A DNA stretch of 64,000 bases from Cryobacterium tagatosivorans (GTDB lineage: Bacteria; Actinomycetota; Actinomycetes; Actinomycetales; Microbacteriaceae): assembly GCF_004402215.1 (NCBI RefSeq), contig NZ_SOEZ01000061.1:1-64000 (forward strand). Reading direction: 5' to 3'. The stretch's first letter is position 1. Every line of letters starts with the position of its first letter. The notes beneath the pieces were generated by a model. That model was not told the DNA's origin. It saw nothing but the letters and a program-made list of their open reading frames with translations, and searched no databases. This document shows, piece after piece, positions 47,792 through 56,564 of this stretch. Position numbers and translations under genes: made by a program.

Positions 47792-49177
47792 TCAGCGCAG
47801 GTTGAAGTACTCGCGGTGCACGTTCGCCGCCCGGGCCCCGGCCCGCACCAGTCCCCTCTGGAACGCGCTCACCATCGCTTCGGGTCCGCAGATGAACGCC
47901 GACAGCTCACGGGGCGAGCAGCCGGCCGTGGTGAGAACGTCCTCGACGGTCAGCCGAGGCTCGGTGCTGGTGTCGATCAGGTGCAGATGGATGGCGTCGT
48001 GCCGCGCCGAGAGCGCACGAATCTCATCGCCGTAGGGAGCGGGGCCGCGGGAGCTGAAGTAGAGGTCCACCCGCGCGGGCAAGGTCTCGGAGGTCGCGTC
48101 CCGCAGCCAGCTGAGGATCGGCGCCACACCGATGCCGCCGGCGATCCAGGCCTGGTGGTCGGTGCCCCGACGGTAGTCGAAGTGTCCGTGCGGGCTGTTG
48201 ATCACGGCCGGCATGCCCGGTTCGACCAGGTCGGCGATGTTGGAGGTGAAGTCGCCCAGGGCCCCGACGGCGACGCGCACGTTGGCATCCGCCGGCGCAC
48301 TGGCGATGCTGAACGGATGCCGGTGCCACCCGTCCTTCGCCTCAAGATAGAGGATGGCGAACTGCCCCGCCCGGTACTCGAAGCGCCGTCCCAGCGGCTT
48401 CAGCGAGATCTCGACCAGGTTCGCGCCGATCGGCTGCACGGAGTCGACCTGGTAGTCGTAGGTGCGGGCGAAGCGGCGGGCGAGCAACTCCCGGTAGACG
48501 TAAAAGGCCAGGCCCGTGCCGCCGATGACGAGGTAGGTCCACCTCAGCACCGCCGAGTCGAACATGCTCGCGTCCAGCAGCCCGTGCACGAACCCGGCGG
48601 CCACGAACACGCCCGTGAAGCGATGGAAGAAGCGCCAGACGGCGTAGCTGCGGAAGGGGACACCGGCCAGGCGCACCACTCGTGAACCGGTGACCCTCGG
48701 GACGAGTCCCCGGAAGCGTTGCGGAACGAAGGACAGCCAGCGCGGCGCGATCGCCCAGACGGTGAGCGCCAACAGGCCGAACAGTCCGATCTGGCCGAGC
48801 GTCGGGCCGACCGTGGTTTCCCGGACGTCGCCGGTCACCAGGGCGTGCACGGAGATCGCCAGCATGCCCGCGATATTGACCCGGCGGTGCCACAGCGCGG
48901 CATGGTCGACCCCGTTGAACCACCGTTCCACCCAGCGCAGCGTGCTGATCAGCACCAGGCCGATGGAGAGCAGGAGCACCCCCTCGGCGCCGAGCCACTC
49001 CCCGACGAGCTGCTCGAAACCCTCACCGGATGGCCGCGCCACGACCCACAAGACGGCCAGGGCGCTCACGAGCGCGGCGATGGTGAGCGGGCCGATCAGC
49101 TTGGCGTCGAGGCGGGACCCGCGATAGTGCGGCCGGTGCGGCGCAGGCTCGGTACTCAGTGCCACGAAGTCCTCCAT
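47792..49177 (-). CDS. Ferric reductase-like flavocytochrome (NOX/FRE type)
   Basis: The 461-residue protein has an N-terminal membrane part with about six helices (35-265) and histidines suited to bind haem (DHAALWHRRVNIAGML, RFFHRFTGVFVAAGFVHGLL). The FAD-binding barrel (RFEYRAGQFAILYL, HRHPFSIASAP) and NAD(P)-binding part (IAGGIGVAPILSWL, FICGPEAMVSAF) follow. It moves electrons from NAD(P)H across the membrane, to ferric chelates or oxygen. The start is uncertain: a 15-bp duplication creates two ATGs, and GTG 49165 is also possible. ATG 49177 is used because GGAGG sits 7 nt before it. Confidence 0.87.
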   Translation of the reverse strand: MEDFVALSTEPAPHRPHYRGSRLDAKLIGPLTIAALVSALAVLWVVARPSGEGFEQLVGEWLGAEGVLLLSIGLVLISTLRWVERWFNGVDHAALWHRRVNIAGMLAISVHALVTGDVRETTVGPTLGQIGLFGLLALTVWAIAPRWLSFVPQRFRGLVPRVTGSRVVRLAGVPFRSYAVWRFFHRFTGVFVAAGFVHGLLDASMFDSAVLRWTYLVIGGTGLAFYVYRELLARRFARTYDYQVDSVQPIGANLVEISLKPLGRRFEYRAGQFAILYLEAKDGWHRHPFSIASAPADANVRVAVGALGDFTSNIADLVEPGMPAVINSPHGHFDYRRGTDHQAWIAGGIGVAPILSWLRDATSETLPARVDLYFSSRGPAPYGDEIRALSARHDAIHLHLIDTSTEPRLTVEDVLTTAGCSPRELSAFICGPEAMVSAFQRGLVRAGARAANVHREYFNLR

Positions 49178-49195
49178 GTTGAAGTCCTCCATGTT
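49166..49195. repeat. 15-bp tandem duplication at the reductase start
   Basis: GAAGTCCTCCATGTT occurs twice (49166-49180, 49181-49195). On the minus strand each copy carries an ATG followed by GGAGGACTTC, so the upstream copy gives the downstream ATG a ribosome site. Confidence 0.9.
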
Positions 49196-49484
49196 CTTGA
49201 GCGGCTGCGTGGAGGCAATGTGCTCGGCAGGGTTGCTGGACGTGCTGTCGGCATACGATACCGCGGCCGGAGGCGGGCTCGCCGGATGCCGTGGAACGGC
49301 CGCCGAAGACAAGCGCGCGTGAATAGCAGTAATGGATGCCCAAAGCCGATCTGTGTCGGTTCCCACAACATATTCGTCGGGAACCACAAAAGCGGGTAGA
49401 CAGCCCTGTCCACGCGCCAAGCTCAGCCCCAGACCGTCGGCGATTCCGGCCCGGCGGGTTCCATCGATAACTGGAGTGACGAAA
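49196..49484. other. Divergent intergenic region
   Basis: This stretch separates the reductase and the secreted protease and must contain both promoters. Open frames run through it on both strands, but they have no family similarity and are regarded as fortuitous. No palindromic repeat or clear operator was found. Confidence 0.5.
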
Positions 49485-50453
49485 ATGAAGAGAACCACAT
49501 TCAGGTCCCGTGCCTTTGCAGTATTGGCGGTCGGCGCTTTGCTCGTCACGGGCGGGCTTGCGACGGCCGGCGGGGCCAGTGCGGCCCCCGCGGCGGGATC
49601 GTCGGACGTCGACCGCTGGGTCGTTCCGCAGACCCAGCAGAGCGGCGACTACTGGACCGCGGCGCGCATGAAAGCCGCGAAGCCGGGCGACACCCTCGTC
49701 GCCGACAACGTCGCATCCGCCTCAGCGACGAACTCGGCCCCGGTTGCCGTCGGACCCACGAAGTCGGTCGAAAAGCAGTCACCCACGCTCAAGGCCAGGC
49801 CCGTCCCGGCGCTGGCACCCGTCAGCCACATCGGCAAGGTGTTCTTCACCCTCGGCGGCGCCAACTACGTCTGCTCCGGAAACGCGATTTCCTCGGCCAA
49901 TAAGAACACGGTCGTCACGGCCGGACACTGCGTCAATGAGGGACCGGGCGCCTTCGCATCACGCTTCACCTTCGTTCCCGCCTACAACAATGGAGCAGCA
50001 CCGTACGGCCAGTGGGACGCGACGGAGCTCTACGCTCCCAGCCAGTGGGCATCCGGCGGTGACATCAACTACGACACCGGTTTCGCAATCGTCGCTTCAC
50101 CCACCGGCACGAGCCTGAGCGACACGGTCGGCGCATCCGGTGTGTCGTTCAACAACAGCCGCGGCCTCACCTACTCGGCGTACGGCTACCCGGCGGCAGC
50201 GCCGTTCAACGGAGCGACCCTGCAGTCCTGCTACGGGGCCGCCTCCGACGACCCCTACGGCCAGACGCAGTCGCAGGGCATTCCCTGCAACATGACCGGC
50301 GGATCGTCCGGCGGTCCGTGGTTCATCGGCAGCGGAACCGCCGGCTACCAGAACTCGGTCAACAGTTTCGGCTACAGCGGCGTCAAGAACACGATGTTCG
50401 GGCCGTACTGGGGATCCGTCATCCAGAGTGCCTATGTCGCCGCGGCGGCCTGA
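49485..50453 (+). CDS. Secreted trypsin-like (glutamyl-endopeptidase-type) serine protease
   Basis: The 322-residue product has a Sec signal peptide (KRTTFRSRAFAVLAVGALLV, cleavage near ASA at residue 33) and a propeptide of about 80 residues. The chymotrypsin fold carries His in NTVVTAGHCV, Asp in INYDTGFAIVA and Ser in NMTGGSSGGPWF. Four further cysteines (VCSGN with AGHC; SCYG with IPCN) can form two disulfides. ATG 49485 follows GGAG. It is expected to be exported and self-processed. A small acidic gene follows. Confidence 0.92.
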   Translation: MKRTTFRSRAFAVLAVGALLVTGGLATAGGASAAPAAGSSDVDRWVVPQTQQSGDYWTAARMKAAKPGDTLVADNVASASATNSAPVAVGPTKSVEKQSPTLKARPVPALAPVSHIGKVFFTLGGANYVCSGNAISSANKNTVVTAGHCVNEGPGAFASRFTFVPAYNNGAAPYGQWDATELYAPSQWASGGDINYDTGFAIVASPTGTSLSDTVGASGVSFNNSRGLTYSAYGYPAAAPFNGATLQSCYGAASDDPYGQTQSQGIPCNMTGGSSGGPWFIGSGTAGYQNSVNSFGYSGVKNTMFGPYWGSVIQSAYVAAAA

Positions 50454-50487
50454 GCCGGATCGGGAACACTCCCCCGACACCCCAGGA

Positions 50488-50658
50488 GTGGCCCATGAAC
50501 ACGTGACGCCCGACCCGGCGGACTCCGCCGAATGGGACGAGGAACGGATGCGCGGGGCCAGGCCCCGCGAGATCGTGCTCAACCCGGATGGCACGCGTCA
50601 CGTAGACGACCAGGCGGACGAAACGGATCCGCCGGAGGGAGAACCGGAGGAAGAGTAG
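50488..50658 (+). CDS. Small acidic protein
   Basis: A frame of 56-76 residues depending on the start, ending REIVLNPDGTRHVDDQADET and a Pro/Glu tail. Strongly acidic, with no membrane segment. Possible starts are ATG 50428, GTG 50488 and GTG 50503; AGGAG lies beside 50488. Similar small proteins with a LNPDGTxHVDDQADE phrase occur in related actinobacteria by recollection; the function is unknown. Confidence 0.5.
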   Translation: MAHEHVTPDPADSAEWDEERMRGARPREIVLNPDGTRHVDDQADETDPPEGEPEEE

Positions 50659-50670
50659 ATCAACGCTGTG

Positions 50671-50708
50671 ACGGGACCGTCGGATAGCTGGCTATCCGAC
50701 GGTCCCGT
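50671..50708 (+). terminator. Strong stem-loop terminator
   Basis: Two perfect 18-bp arms (ACGGGACCGTCGGATAGC and its complement) with a 2-nt centre are followed by TGTTT. It closes the protease transcript, 12 bp after the small acidic gene. Confidence 0.8.
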
Positions 50709-50760
50709 TGTTTCCGGCCGGAGCCGGCCTGAGCATCCGTTTCCGGCCAGGTCGATATGC

Positions 50761-51147
50761 CTACTTGGATTTCTTGGTGACCGTGACCGAAATCGAGATG
50801 GGGCCGATCCCGATAGTCACCGTCACCGTGCGGGTCCTGGCGGCCTGAGCCCGAGCGGCGGCTGCGGTCTGCTGCACCGGCGCCGGCTGGGCGGTGTCGG
50901 ACACCTTTCCGGTCTCCGGTCCGTCAACGGTGGCCAGGGTGACCCGGGTGTCGACCCCGGCCTCGGCGAAGATCTCCTCCACCGCAGTGCTACTGCCGCT
51001 GTGCACAGCGTCGATGAGCCGCTGGGTCAGAGCGTCACCCCTGGACAGCGCGTCGGCCGCCCGGGCGACCTGCATGGCATATTTCTGGATGCCCGCGACC
51101 TCGTTCATGGTGTCGTGCGCGGTGCTGTTCTCGTAGTCGTTACTCAT
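50761..51147 (-). CDS. Hypothetical protein
   Basis: A 128-residue soluble protein. The N-terminal half is helical (MNEVAGIQKYAMQVARAADA), with an Ala/Gln linker and a basic beta-rich C-terminus (RTVTVTIGIGPISISVTVTK). No signal peptide. GGAGG precedes ATG 51147. No family recognised. Confidence 0.6.
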   Translation of the reverse strand: MSNDYENSTAHDTMNEVAGIQKYAMQVARAADALSRGDALTQRLIDAVHSGSSTAVEEIFAEAGVDTRVTLATVDGPETGKVSDTAQPAPVQQTAAAARAQAARTRTVTVTIGIGPISISVTVTKKSK

Positions 51148-51238
51148 GGTTGCCTCCTCGACCTGGCTCCGCTGCGCGGTCTGCGCGGCGCGAACGCGGA
51201 CATGCTACCCGGATGGATGGAGGCGGGCTATGGGCCGG

Positions 51239-52414
51239 CTACTTCGCGGAGCGCGAGCTGAGGTCGAGGTTGGCACCGGGGATGTCCGCGGCGGTGAGGT
51301 GCCAGACGTACTCGTTCTTCAGCTTGGCGCCGTCGCCGGCGAACGGCCCGCTGCGCCAGGGGTAGAACGCGATCGTCGGCAGGGTGGCATCGGCCGAGGT
51401 GAGGATGGCGTTGTTGAAGTCCCCGTTGATGCGTCGCAGCGCGGCCACGACGGAGGCCCGCCACGCGGCCAGGTCGTGCCCGCTCCCGTCGCCGGCCCCC
51501 TCGGTGAGCTGCAGCGCGATGTGCAGTTGCTTGTCGCCCAGCTCATCTTCGAAGCTGACCAGCCGGTGGTTGGCCACGGCCCTGAGCAGCACCGGATCGG
51601 TGTAGATCACGTCGCGCAGGGCATCCGGAGCGACGACCGCCCCGTTGTAGTCGACCGACATGTCGCTGCGGCCGTAGTGGAAGAGAAGCGGCAGGTCGAG
51701 GAACTGGAGCCGGTTCAGCCGGCCCAGCCCGTGCTCTTCCAGGATCGGGCGCAGGTCGCGCAGGCGCATCACGTGGCCCCGGTCGTGGATGTTGTAACGC
51801 AACCGCGGGTTGATGTTCTGTTTGCGCACGATGGAGACGATGAGCTCGCCTCCCTCGTTCGTCTCGATCAGGTAGTCGTAGGGGTTGAACTGGAACACCA
51901 TCGGCAGCACGCCGTACTCGCCCTGCTTCGTGATGCGCTTGGCGAGCTTCGGGCTCTGCGCGATCGCCCGGCGAAGTTCGACCGTGTAGTCGGTCTCGAT
52001 CGCCACGTTGATTTCCAGGTCGGACGCGCCATAGGAGCCGAACGCGCTGTGCGCGTAGCGCAGGATGTGGCTGCGCATGTTCTCGCTGATGCCCTCCCCG
52101 CCGAAGGCTGCGACGATGTCGTACTTCTCCCAGTCGAGCCGTTTGTCCATCTCCGGCAGGCGCGCGTAGCTGGCCGCGAGGCCACCCTTGGTCGAGAGCT
52201 TTCCCGACACTCCGCGTTGTGCGAGGAACTCCCGGTAGGCGGGGACCTTCCTGGCCGCCATCTCGAACGTGCGCCAGGCGCGCCAGCGGCCGAGGGTCCA
52301 GCGCAGCGGCTCGATCCCAGGGCCGAGCAGCAGGCTGTGCGTCGTGATGCCGCGGGTGAGTAGCCTGACGACGCCGTCCTGGAGCCAGACAAACAGGAAA
52401 ATGAACGGTTTCAT
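51239..52414 (-). CDS. PaaK-like adenylate-forming protein lacking its catalytic core
   Basis: The 391-residue protein resembles phenylacetate-CoA ligase/coenzyme F390 synthetase-like proteins. The N-terminus (EMAARKVPAYREFLAQRGV, ARLPEMDK) and the second half (YDIVAAFGGEGISENMRSHI, SYGASDLEINVAIETDY, YDYLIETNEGGELIVSIVRK, HDRGHVMRLRDL) both fit. Between LPEMDK and RLDWEKYD, at residues 90-92 (about nt 52140-52150), the roughly 130-150 residues that in relatives contain the SSGSTG-type P-loop are absent, with the frame kept. The protein is unlikely to activate a carboxylate with ATP. The ATG overlaps the Acg-like gene's stop (TGATG). Confidence 0.8.
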   Translation of the reverse strand: MKPFIFLFVWLQDGVVRLLTRGITTHSLLLGPGIEPLRWTLGRWRAWRTFEMAARKVPAYREFLAQRGVSGKLSTKGGLAASYARLPEMDKRLDWEKYDIVAAFGGEGISENMRSHILRYAHSAFGSYGASDLEINVAIETDYTVELRRAIAQSPKLAKRITKQGEYGVLPMVFQFNPYDYLIETNEGGELIVSIVRKQNINPRLRYNIHDRGHVMRLRDLRPILEEHGLGRLNRLQFLDLPLLFHYGRSDMSVDYNGAVVAPDALRDVIYTDPVLLRAVANHRLVSFEDELGDKQLHIALQLTEGAGDGSGHDLAAWRASVVAALRRINGDFNNAILTSADATLPTIAFYPWRSGPFAGDGAKLKNEYVWHLTAADIPGANLDLSSRSAK

Positions 52415-53454
52415 CAGGCGTCCTCCGTGGCGGGCAGCAGCATCCGGGCCGCGGGGCGGCGGTGGGCGAGCGGCGGGGTCTTGCTGTGGCCGAAACGAAA
52501 CAGCATCCAGGCCATGTCGCCGTCGCCCTCGGTGATGCCCAGGGCGCGCACGAACAGGTCGTGCGAGCCCGGGTTCGTGATGACGGTGCCGAACGGATGC
52601 AGGTACACGCCCGCCCGGGTGAAGTGCAGCCAGAGCCGGAGGAAGGTGCGCCCCGCCTCGATGTAGTCGGCCGGGGCGGCGAACGGGCCCTCCAGCCACC
52701 CGAGCTGGCGCACCCCGCGCATGGTGCGCAGGTAGACCCCGCGGATGGCCGGGCCGACGATCGGCAGCTGCCACAGGCCGCGGTGCTTCATGGCGAAGCG
52801 CAGGATGCCGCCCGGCATCAGCATGGTTTCGGCGCTGAGGCCGTCCTGCCGCTCGGCCGCCTCGGACTTCGAGAAGCGCAGCCAGTGCATGATCTCCCCG
52901 TACACGGCGTCGTTCTGCAGGTCGTCGAACAGCGTCTCCTGGTTGATCCGCACGAGATCCTGCACGATCCGGGCGTCGCTCGTGGTGCGGAACCGGAACC
53001 CGGCCGACGCCGCGATGCGGGCCGCCTCCTCGACCGTCGATGGGTCGACGAGGGTGTTGTCGTAGGGGCGGCGCGAGGTACGCCGGGCGAGGAAGTCGGC
53101 GTGGCCGGCGCGAGCCTCGGCATCCTGGTGCTGGGACTCCAGCGTCACCGTGCCAAGGACGTGCAGGCGCTCGGCCGCGTCGAAGTCGAGGTCGGAATGG
53201 TCGAGCGCCTCGATCGTGCGAAAGCCGTGGCCGGCGGCTACCACGGCCAGCGCGTGCAGGAAGACCCCGGCGCAGACGTGCCCGAACGGGATGCCGAAGG
53301 ACTCGGCCGGCAGCCCCAGGTCCAGGTCGTAGTAGACCTCGGCCGTGGTGTCGTTCAGCGCACGGAGCTTGATCGGCTGCGAGTTGTGCGGGGACGGGTA
53401 CAGCCGCACATCCTCGATGATGCCCGGCCAGACATCCCCCATGCTGGTCGTCAT
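52414..53454 (-). CDS. Acg-like nitroreductase-family flavoprotein
   Basis: The 346-residue protein has the double-domain nitroreductase arrangement of mycobacterial Acg (Rv2032): IIEDVRLYPSPHNSQPIKLR near residue 12 (FMN phosphate side), RRTSRRPYDNT near 125, and RTFLRLWLHFTRAGVYLHPF near 270. Acg proteins bind FMN but lack NAD(P)H reductase activity because of a lid, and are thought to store flavin. It is translationally coupled to the PaaK-like gene; the pair forms one transcription unit of unknown purpose. Confidence 0.78.
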   Translation of the reverse strand: MTTSMGDVWPGIIEDVRLYPSPHNSQPIKLRALNDTTAEVYYDLDLGLPAESFGIPFGHVCAGVFLHALAVVAAGHGFRTIEALDHSDLDFDAAERLHVLGTVTLESQHQDAEARAGHADFLARRTSRRPYDNTLVDPSTVEEAARIAASAGFRFRTTSDARIVQDLVRINQETLFDDLQNDAVYGEIMHWLRFSKSEAAERQDGLSAETMLMPGGILRFAMKHRGLWQLPIVGPAIRGVYLRTMRGVRQLGWLEGPFAAPADYIEAGRTFLRLWLHFTRAGVYLHPFGTVITNPGSHDLFVRALGITEGDGDMAWMLFRFGHSKTPPLAHRRPAARMLLPATEDA

Positions 53455-53506
53455 GCCCTCACCCTAGCGGCGGCCGGGCCCGCGGTGGGCGGCAGTTCGG
53501 CCCGCA

Positions 53507-53989
53507 TCAGGGGGTGGGCAGGGAGACCGTGGCGAGCACGGTTCGCCCGCTCGGCCCCGTGCGGGGCGCCATGTCGACGAGGGCGACCTGCGAGAGGGAG
53601 AGCACGTCCCCCTCGCCCGCGCGGGCATTCCGCTTGACCGTGACGTGGGCCCGGAAGTCGGGGCCGGTGAAGGCCGGCTCGTCCGGGGCCGCGGCGAACG
53701 GCCGAACGGCATCGACCAGGATGCGGTGCAGGCGCGCCAGGGTGCCATCGTCCACGACGAGGGTCACCGGGACATCCTTGCGTCGCCCGAACAACTCCTC
53801 CGGGCCCGCCACCGCGGTGAGGGCAGCCTGGCCGGATACCGCCGCCGCGATGGCCGCTGCGATGTCGGCGGGCGCGGCATCCGTGAGGAAGGGGGCCAGC
53901 ACGGTGATGTGCAGCGGCCAGTCCGCCACCGCGAAGTTGTCCCCGGCCTGGAGTGGGTGCAATGGGAGGACGACGACGAGGCGGGACAT
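53507..53989 (-). CDS. 2'-5' RNA ligase / 2H phosphoesterase family protein
   Basis: The 160-residue protein contains the two HxT motifs of the 2H family: WPLHITVLAPF near residue 25 and RAHVTVKRN near 117. It may hydrolyse cyclic phosphodiesters or act on RNA ends. Longer upstream readings lack similarity. Monocistronic, divergent from the ABC-F gene. Confidence 0.85.
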   Translation of the reverse strand: MSRLVVVLPLHPLQAGDNFAVADWPLHITVLAPFLTDAAPADIAAAIAAAVSGQAALTAVAGPEELFGRRKDVPVTLVVDDGTLARLHRILVDAVRPFAAAPDEPAFTGPDFRAHVTVKRNARAGEGDVLSLSQVALVDMAPRTGPSGRTVLATVSLPTP

Positions 53990-54140
53990 GCGCCGATTCT
54001 AGGGCGCGGCGACTGCACGCCGGGTGGCTGCCCAGTGCCTGCCCGGTGCCTCCGCAGCCGATTGTCAACGGGACTTTGTAGACTCAGGGCTGGGGAACCG
54101 TAGGGTGGAACCATGGGAACCACCCCTTGAGAGGACAGTA

Positions 54141-55732
54141 GTGAGCCTGATCCGGCTGCAAGACGTCAGTGTTCGTTTCGAAACCGCGCAGGTCCTGCGA
54201 GAGGCGTTCTTCCGCCTCGAACCAGGCGACAGGGTGGGCCTGATCGGGAAGAACGGATCGGGGAAGACCTCGATCCTCAAGCTGATCCTCGGCCAGGTGA
54301 CCCCGGATACCGGCACCGTCACCCTGGAGCCGGGCGTCAAGGTCGGCTACTTCTCGCAGTTCTCCGAGCTGGACGGCCAGGCGACCATCAGCGAGGTCCT
54401 CGACGACCTGTTCGTGGAGATCAAGGCCGTCGAAGCCGAATTGGCGTCGATTGACGCCGCCATCGCGGAGACCCCCTCTGACGCGGAACTCGACCGGCTC
54501 ATCCACCGCCAGGCGGAGCTGTTCGAGCAGATGGACCGGCTCGACGGCTGGGACTACAAGCGACGGATCGACACCGCGCTGACCACGCTCGGGTTCAACG
54601 AAGCCCACCGCGTCTGCCCTATCGATGAGCTCTCCGGCGGCTGGCGCAACCGCGCGGCACTGGCGAAGATCCTGCTCGAGGGCCCGGACGTGCTGCTGCT
54701 GGACGAGCCCACCAACTACCTGGATGTGGCCGGAGTCGAATGGCTCGAGGCCTGGTTCCGGGATTTCCGCGGCGCGGCGATCATCGTCTCTCACGACCGG
54801 CGGTTCCTGGACGCCGTCGTCAGCCGGATCATCGAGGTCGAGAACTTCCACCTGCACGAGTACCCCGGCAACTTCGGCGAATACGTTGTGCAGAAGCAGT
54901 TCCGGCTCAAGACCCTCGAGCAGCAATTCGTGCACGAGTCGGAGCTGCTGGCGTTCGAGGCGGAGGGGATCTCCGACCGCCGCGAGGCCGCGAAGGCGGC
55001 CAGCAAGAACCTCGGCAGCCAGCTCGCGAAGATCAAGAAGGCCCGCGCCCCCGGCCCGTCGACCAGATCATCACCGAGATCTACGGCCGGCTGCACGTCA
55101 AGGATTCCCTGTGCCGGGTCGAAGGCCTCAGCAAGGCCTACGGCGACAAGGAGCTGTTCACCGACCTGACCTTCGAGATCCGGCGCGGCAACCGGATTGT
55201 CGTGCTCGGCTCCAACGGCAGCGGCAAGACCACCCTGCTCCGGGTCCTGACCGGGGAGGAGCCGGCCGACTTCGGCGAGGTCGCCTGGGCGCATGGGACG
55301 GTCGTGGTCTCCTACAACCAGGTGCTCGCGGAGCTCGACGACGACGACACGGTCAGCCACGCGGTCAACGCGATGCCGGGCAGCCTGGCCTTCACCGCGA
55401 CCCGCAAGTCGGTCAACCGGTTCCTCGCGATGTTCCAGTTCTCCGAGGCCGACCTCAAGCAGAAGATCGGGAACCTGTCCGGCGGGCAGCGCGCGCGCGT
55501 GGCGATGGCGCAGTGCCTGCTGTCCGGCGCCTCGGTTCTGCTGCTGGACGAGCCGACCAACCACCTGGACATGTCCAGCACGCAGGTGATGGAGCGGGCG
55601 CTGCTGCACTTCCCCGGGGCCGTCGTGGTCGTCAGCCACGACCGGTTCTTCACCGACAAGATCGCCAACCGACGCCTCGTGTTCGGCACCGATGCCGAGA
55701 AGCCGGGCGAGGTGGACGTGCGCGCGGCCTAG
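54141..55732 (+). pseudogene. ABC-F ATPase with a single-base frameshift between its two ATPase domains
   Basis: Both ABC domains are intact. The first has GKNGSGKTS, LSGGWRNRAALA and LLLDEPTNYLD; the second has GSNGSGKTT, LSGGQRARVAMA and LLLDEPTNHLD. The reading frame changes in the linker at a C5 run (55048-55052), after SQLAKIKKARAP; adding one C joins it to RPVDQIITEIYGRLHVKD. Without correction, translation stops near 55167. GTG 54141 follows GAGAGGA. ABC-F proteins act on the ribosome (translation factors or antibiotic protection). The loss may be real or an assembly error in the homopolymer. Confidence 0.87.
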
Positions 55733-55782
55733 GAGCCGCTCTCAAAGACCAGCCGGGGTAACGAATTCGAACGCAACTGCGG

Positions 55783-55832
55783 CCCATTCGGACAACTGTT
55801 GCCCGCGTGCCGGCCACTATTGTCCGAATGGG
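55783..55832. repeat. Palindromic intergenic repeat, family B copy 2
   Basis: Perfect 13-bp arms (CCCATTCGGACAA and complement) enclose an inner imperfect palindrome similar to that of copy 1 at 20399. It lies between the convergent ends of the ABC-F gene and the gene at 55877. Confidence 0.85.
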
Positions 55833-55876
55833 AAACACTTGATCCGAGCAGGAGGCTGGATCGGAGCGTGGCCGGC

Positions 55877-56527
55877 CTATTTGCGGGAGAGAGCCGCCTG
55901 CACGACGTCGGGGTGGTCATCGGGCAGGGCATGACGCTGACCGGCCTGCAGGAGCTGAACGTTCTTCGCCTCCCAGTCACGCAGGGCCTGGCGCACCGGC
56001 TCGACGGCCTGCCACTCGGCACAACGGGCCAGCGAGGTGCCGCAGACACAGGTGAGCGGGTCGCGCTCGCCTTCCCGGTGCAGGCGGTCCACCCGCCAGA
56101 TCGCGGCCATCAACCGGTCGTTGCGACGCTGCTCCAGCGCGGCTCGCTTGTCCGCGCGCTTCACGACCTCGTTCTCCAGCAGGCTTCGCACCGGCCCCGT
56201 CGAAACCCGGTCAAACTCGCCGGCGACCACGTTCGTGAGCTCGTCGACCCGGGCAGTGAGCGCGGCGAGCGCCGCGTCCCGCTCGGCGAGGGTCGCGGTC
56301 AGTTTTTCCACGGCGCGTCGGTTCGACTCGCGTTCGTCGACGAGGGTCTCGACCCACATCCTGAGGTGGTCCTTGTCGCGCTTTTCCGCCCGGTCGGCCC
56401 CGAGGTGCCGCACGCAGAACGAGCAGACGACCTGATCCGTGGCCGAGGTGAACTTGAACGGCTGCAGCGCCTGGCAGCACCAGCACTGCGTGAGCAGGTC
56501 GACGTGAAGGGGATTGTCGTGGGTCAA
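55877..56527 (-). CDS. Zinc-ribbon / coiled-coil protein of unknown function
   Basis: The 216-residue protein has an N-terminal zinc-ribbon-like part (CWCCQALQPFKFT...VVCSFC), a long helical region (about 48-125, ESNRRAVEKLTATLAERDAA) and a C-terminal half with TCVCGTSLARC, a second possible metal site. No membrane helix. AAGGGATG-like sequence precedes ATG 56527. Family not recognised; a nucleic-acid or scaffold role is guesswork. Confidence 0.72.
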   Translation of the reverse strand: MTHDNPLHVDLLTQCWCCQALQPFKFTSATDQVVCSFCVRHLGADRAEKRDKDHLRMWVETLVDERESNRRAVEKLTATLAERDAALAALTARVDELTNVVAGEFDRVSTGPVRSLLENEVVKRADKRAALEQRRNDRLMAAIWRVDRLHREGERDPLTCVCGTSLARCAEWQAVEPVRQALRDWEAKNVQLLQAGQRHALPDDHPDVVQAALSRK

Positions 56528-56564
56528 GGGGCATCCCTTCCTGGCGTCGGCGCTGAAACCGAGC

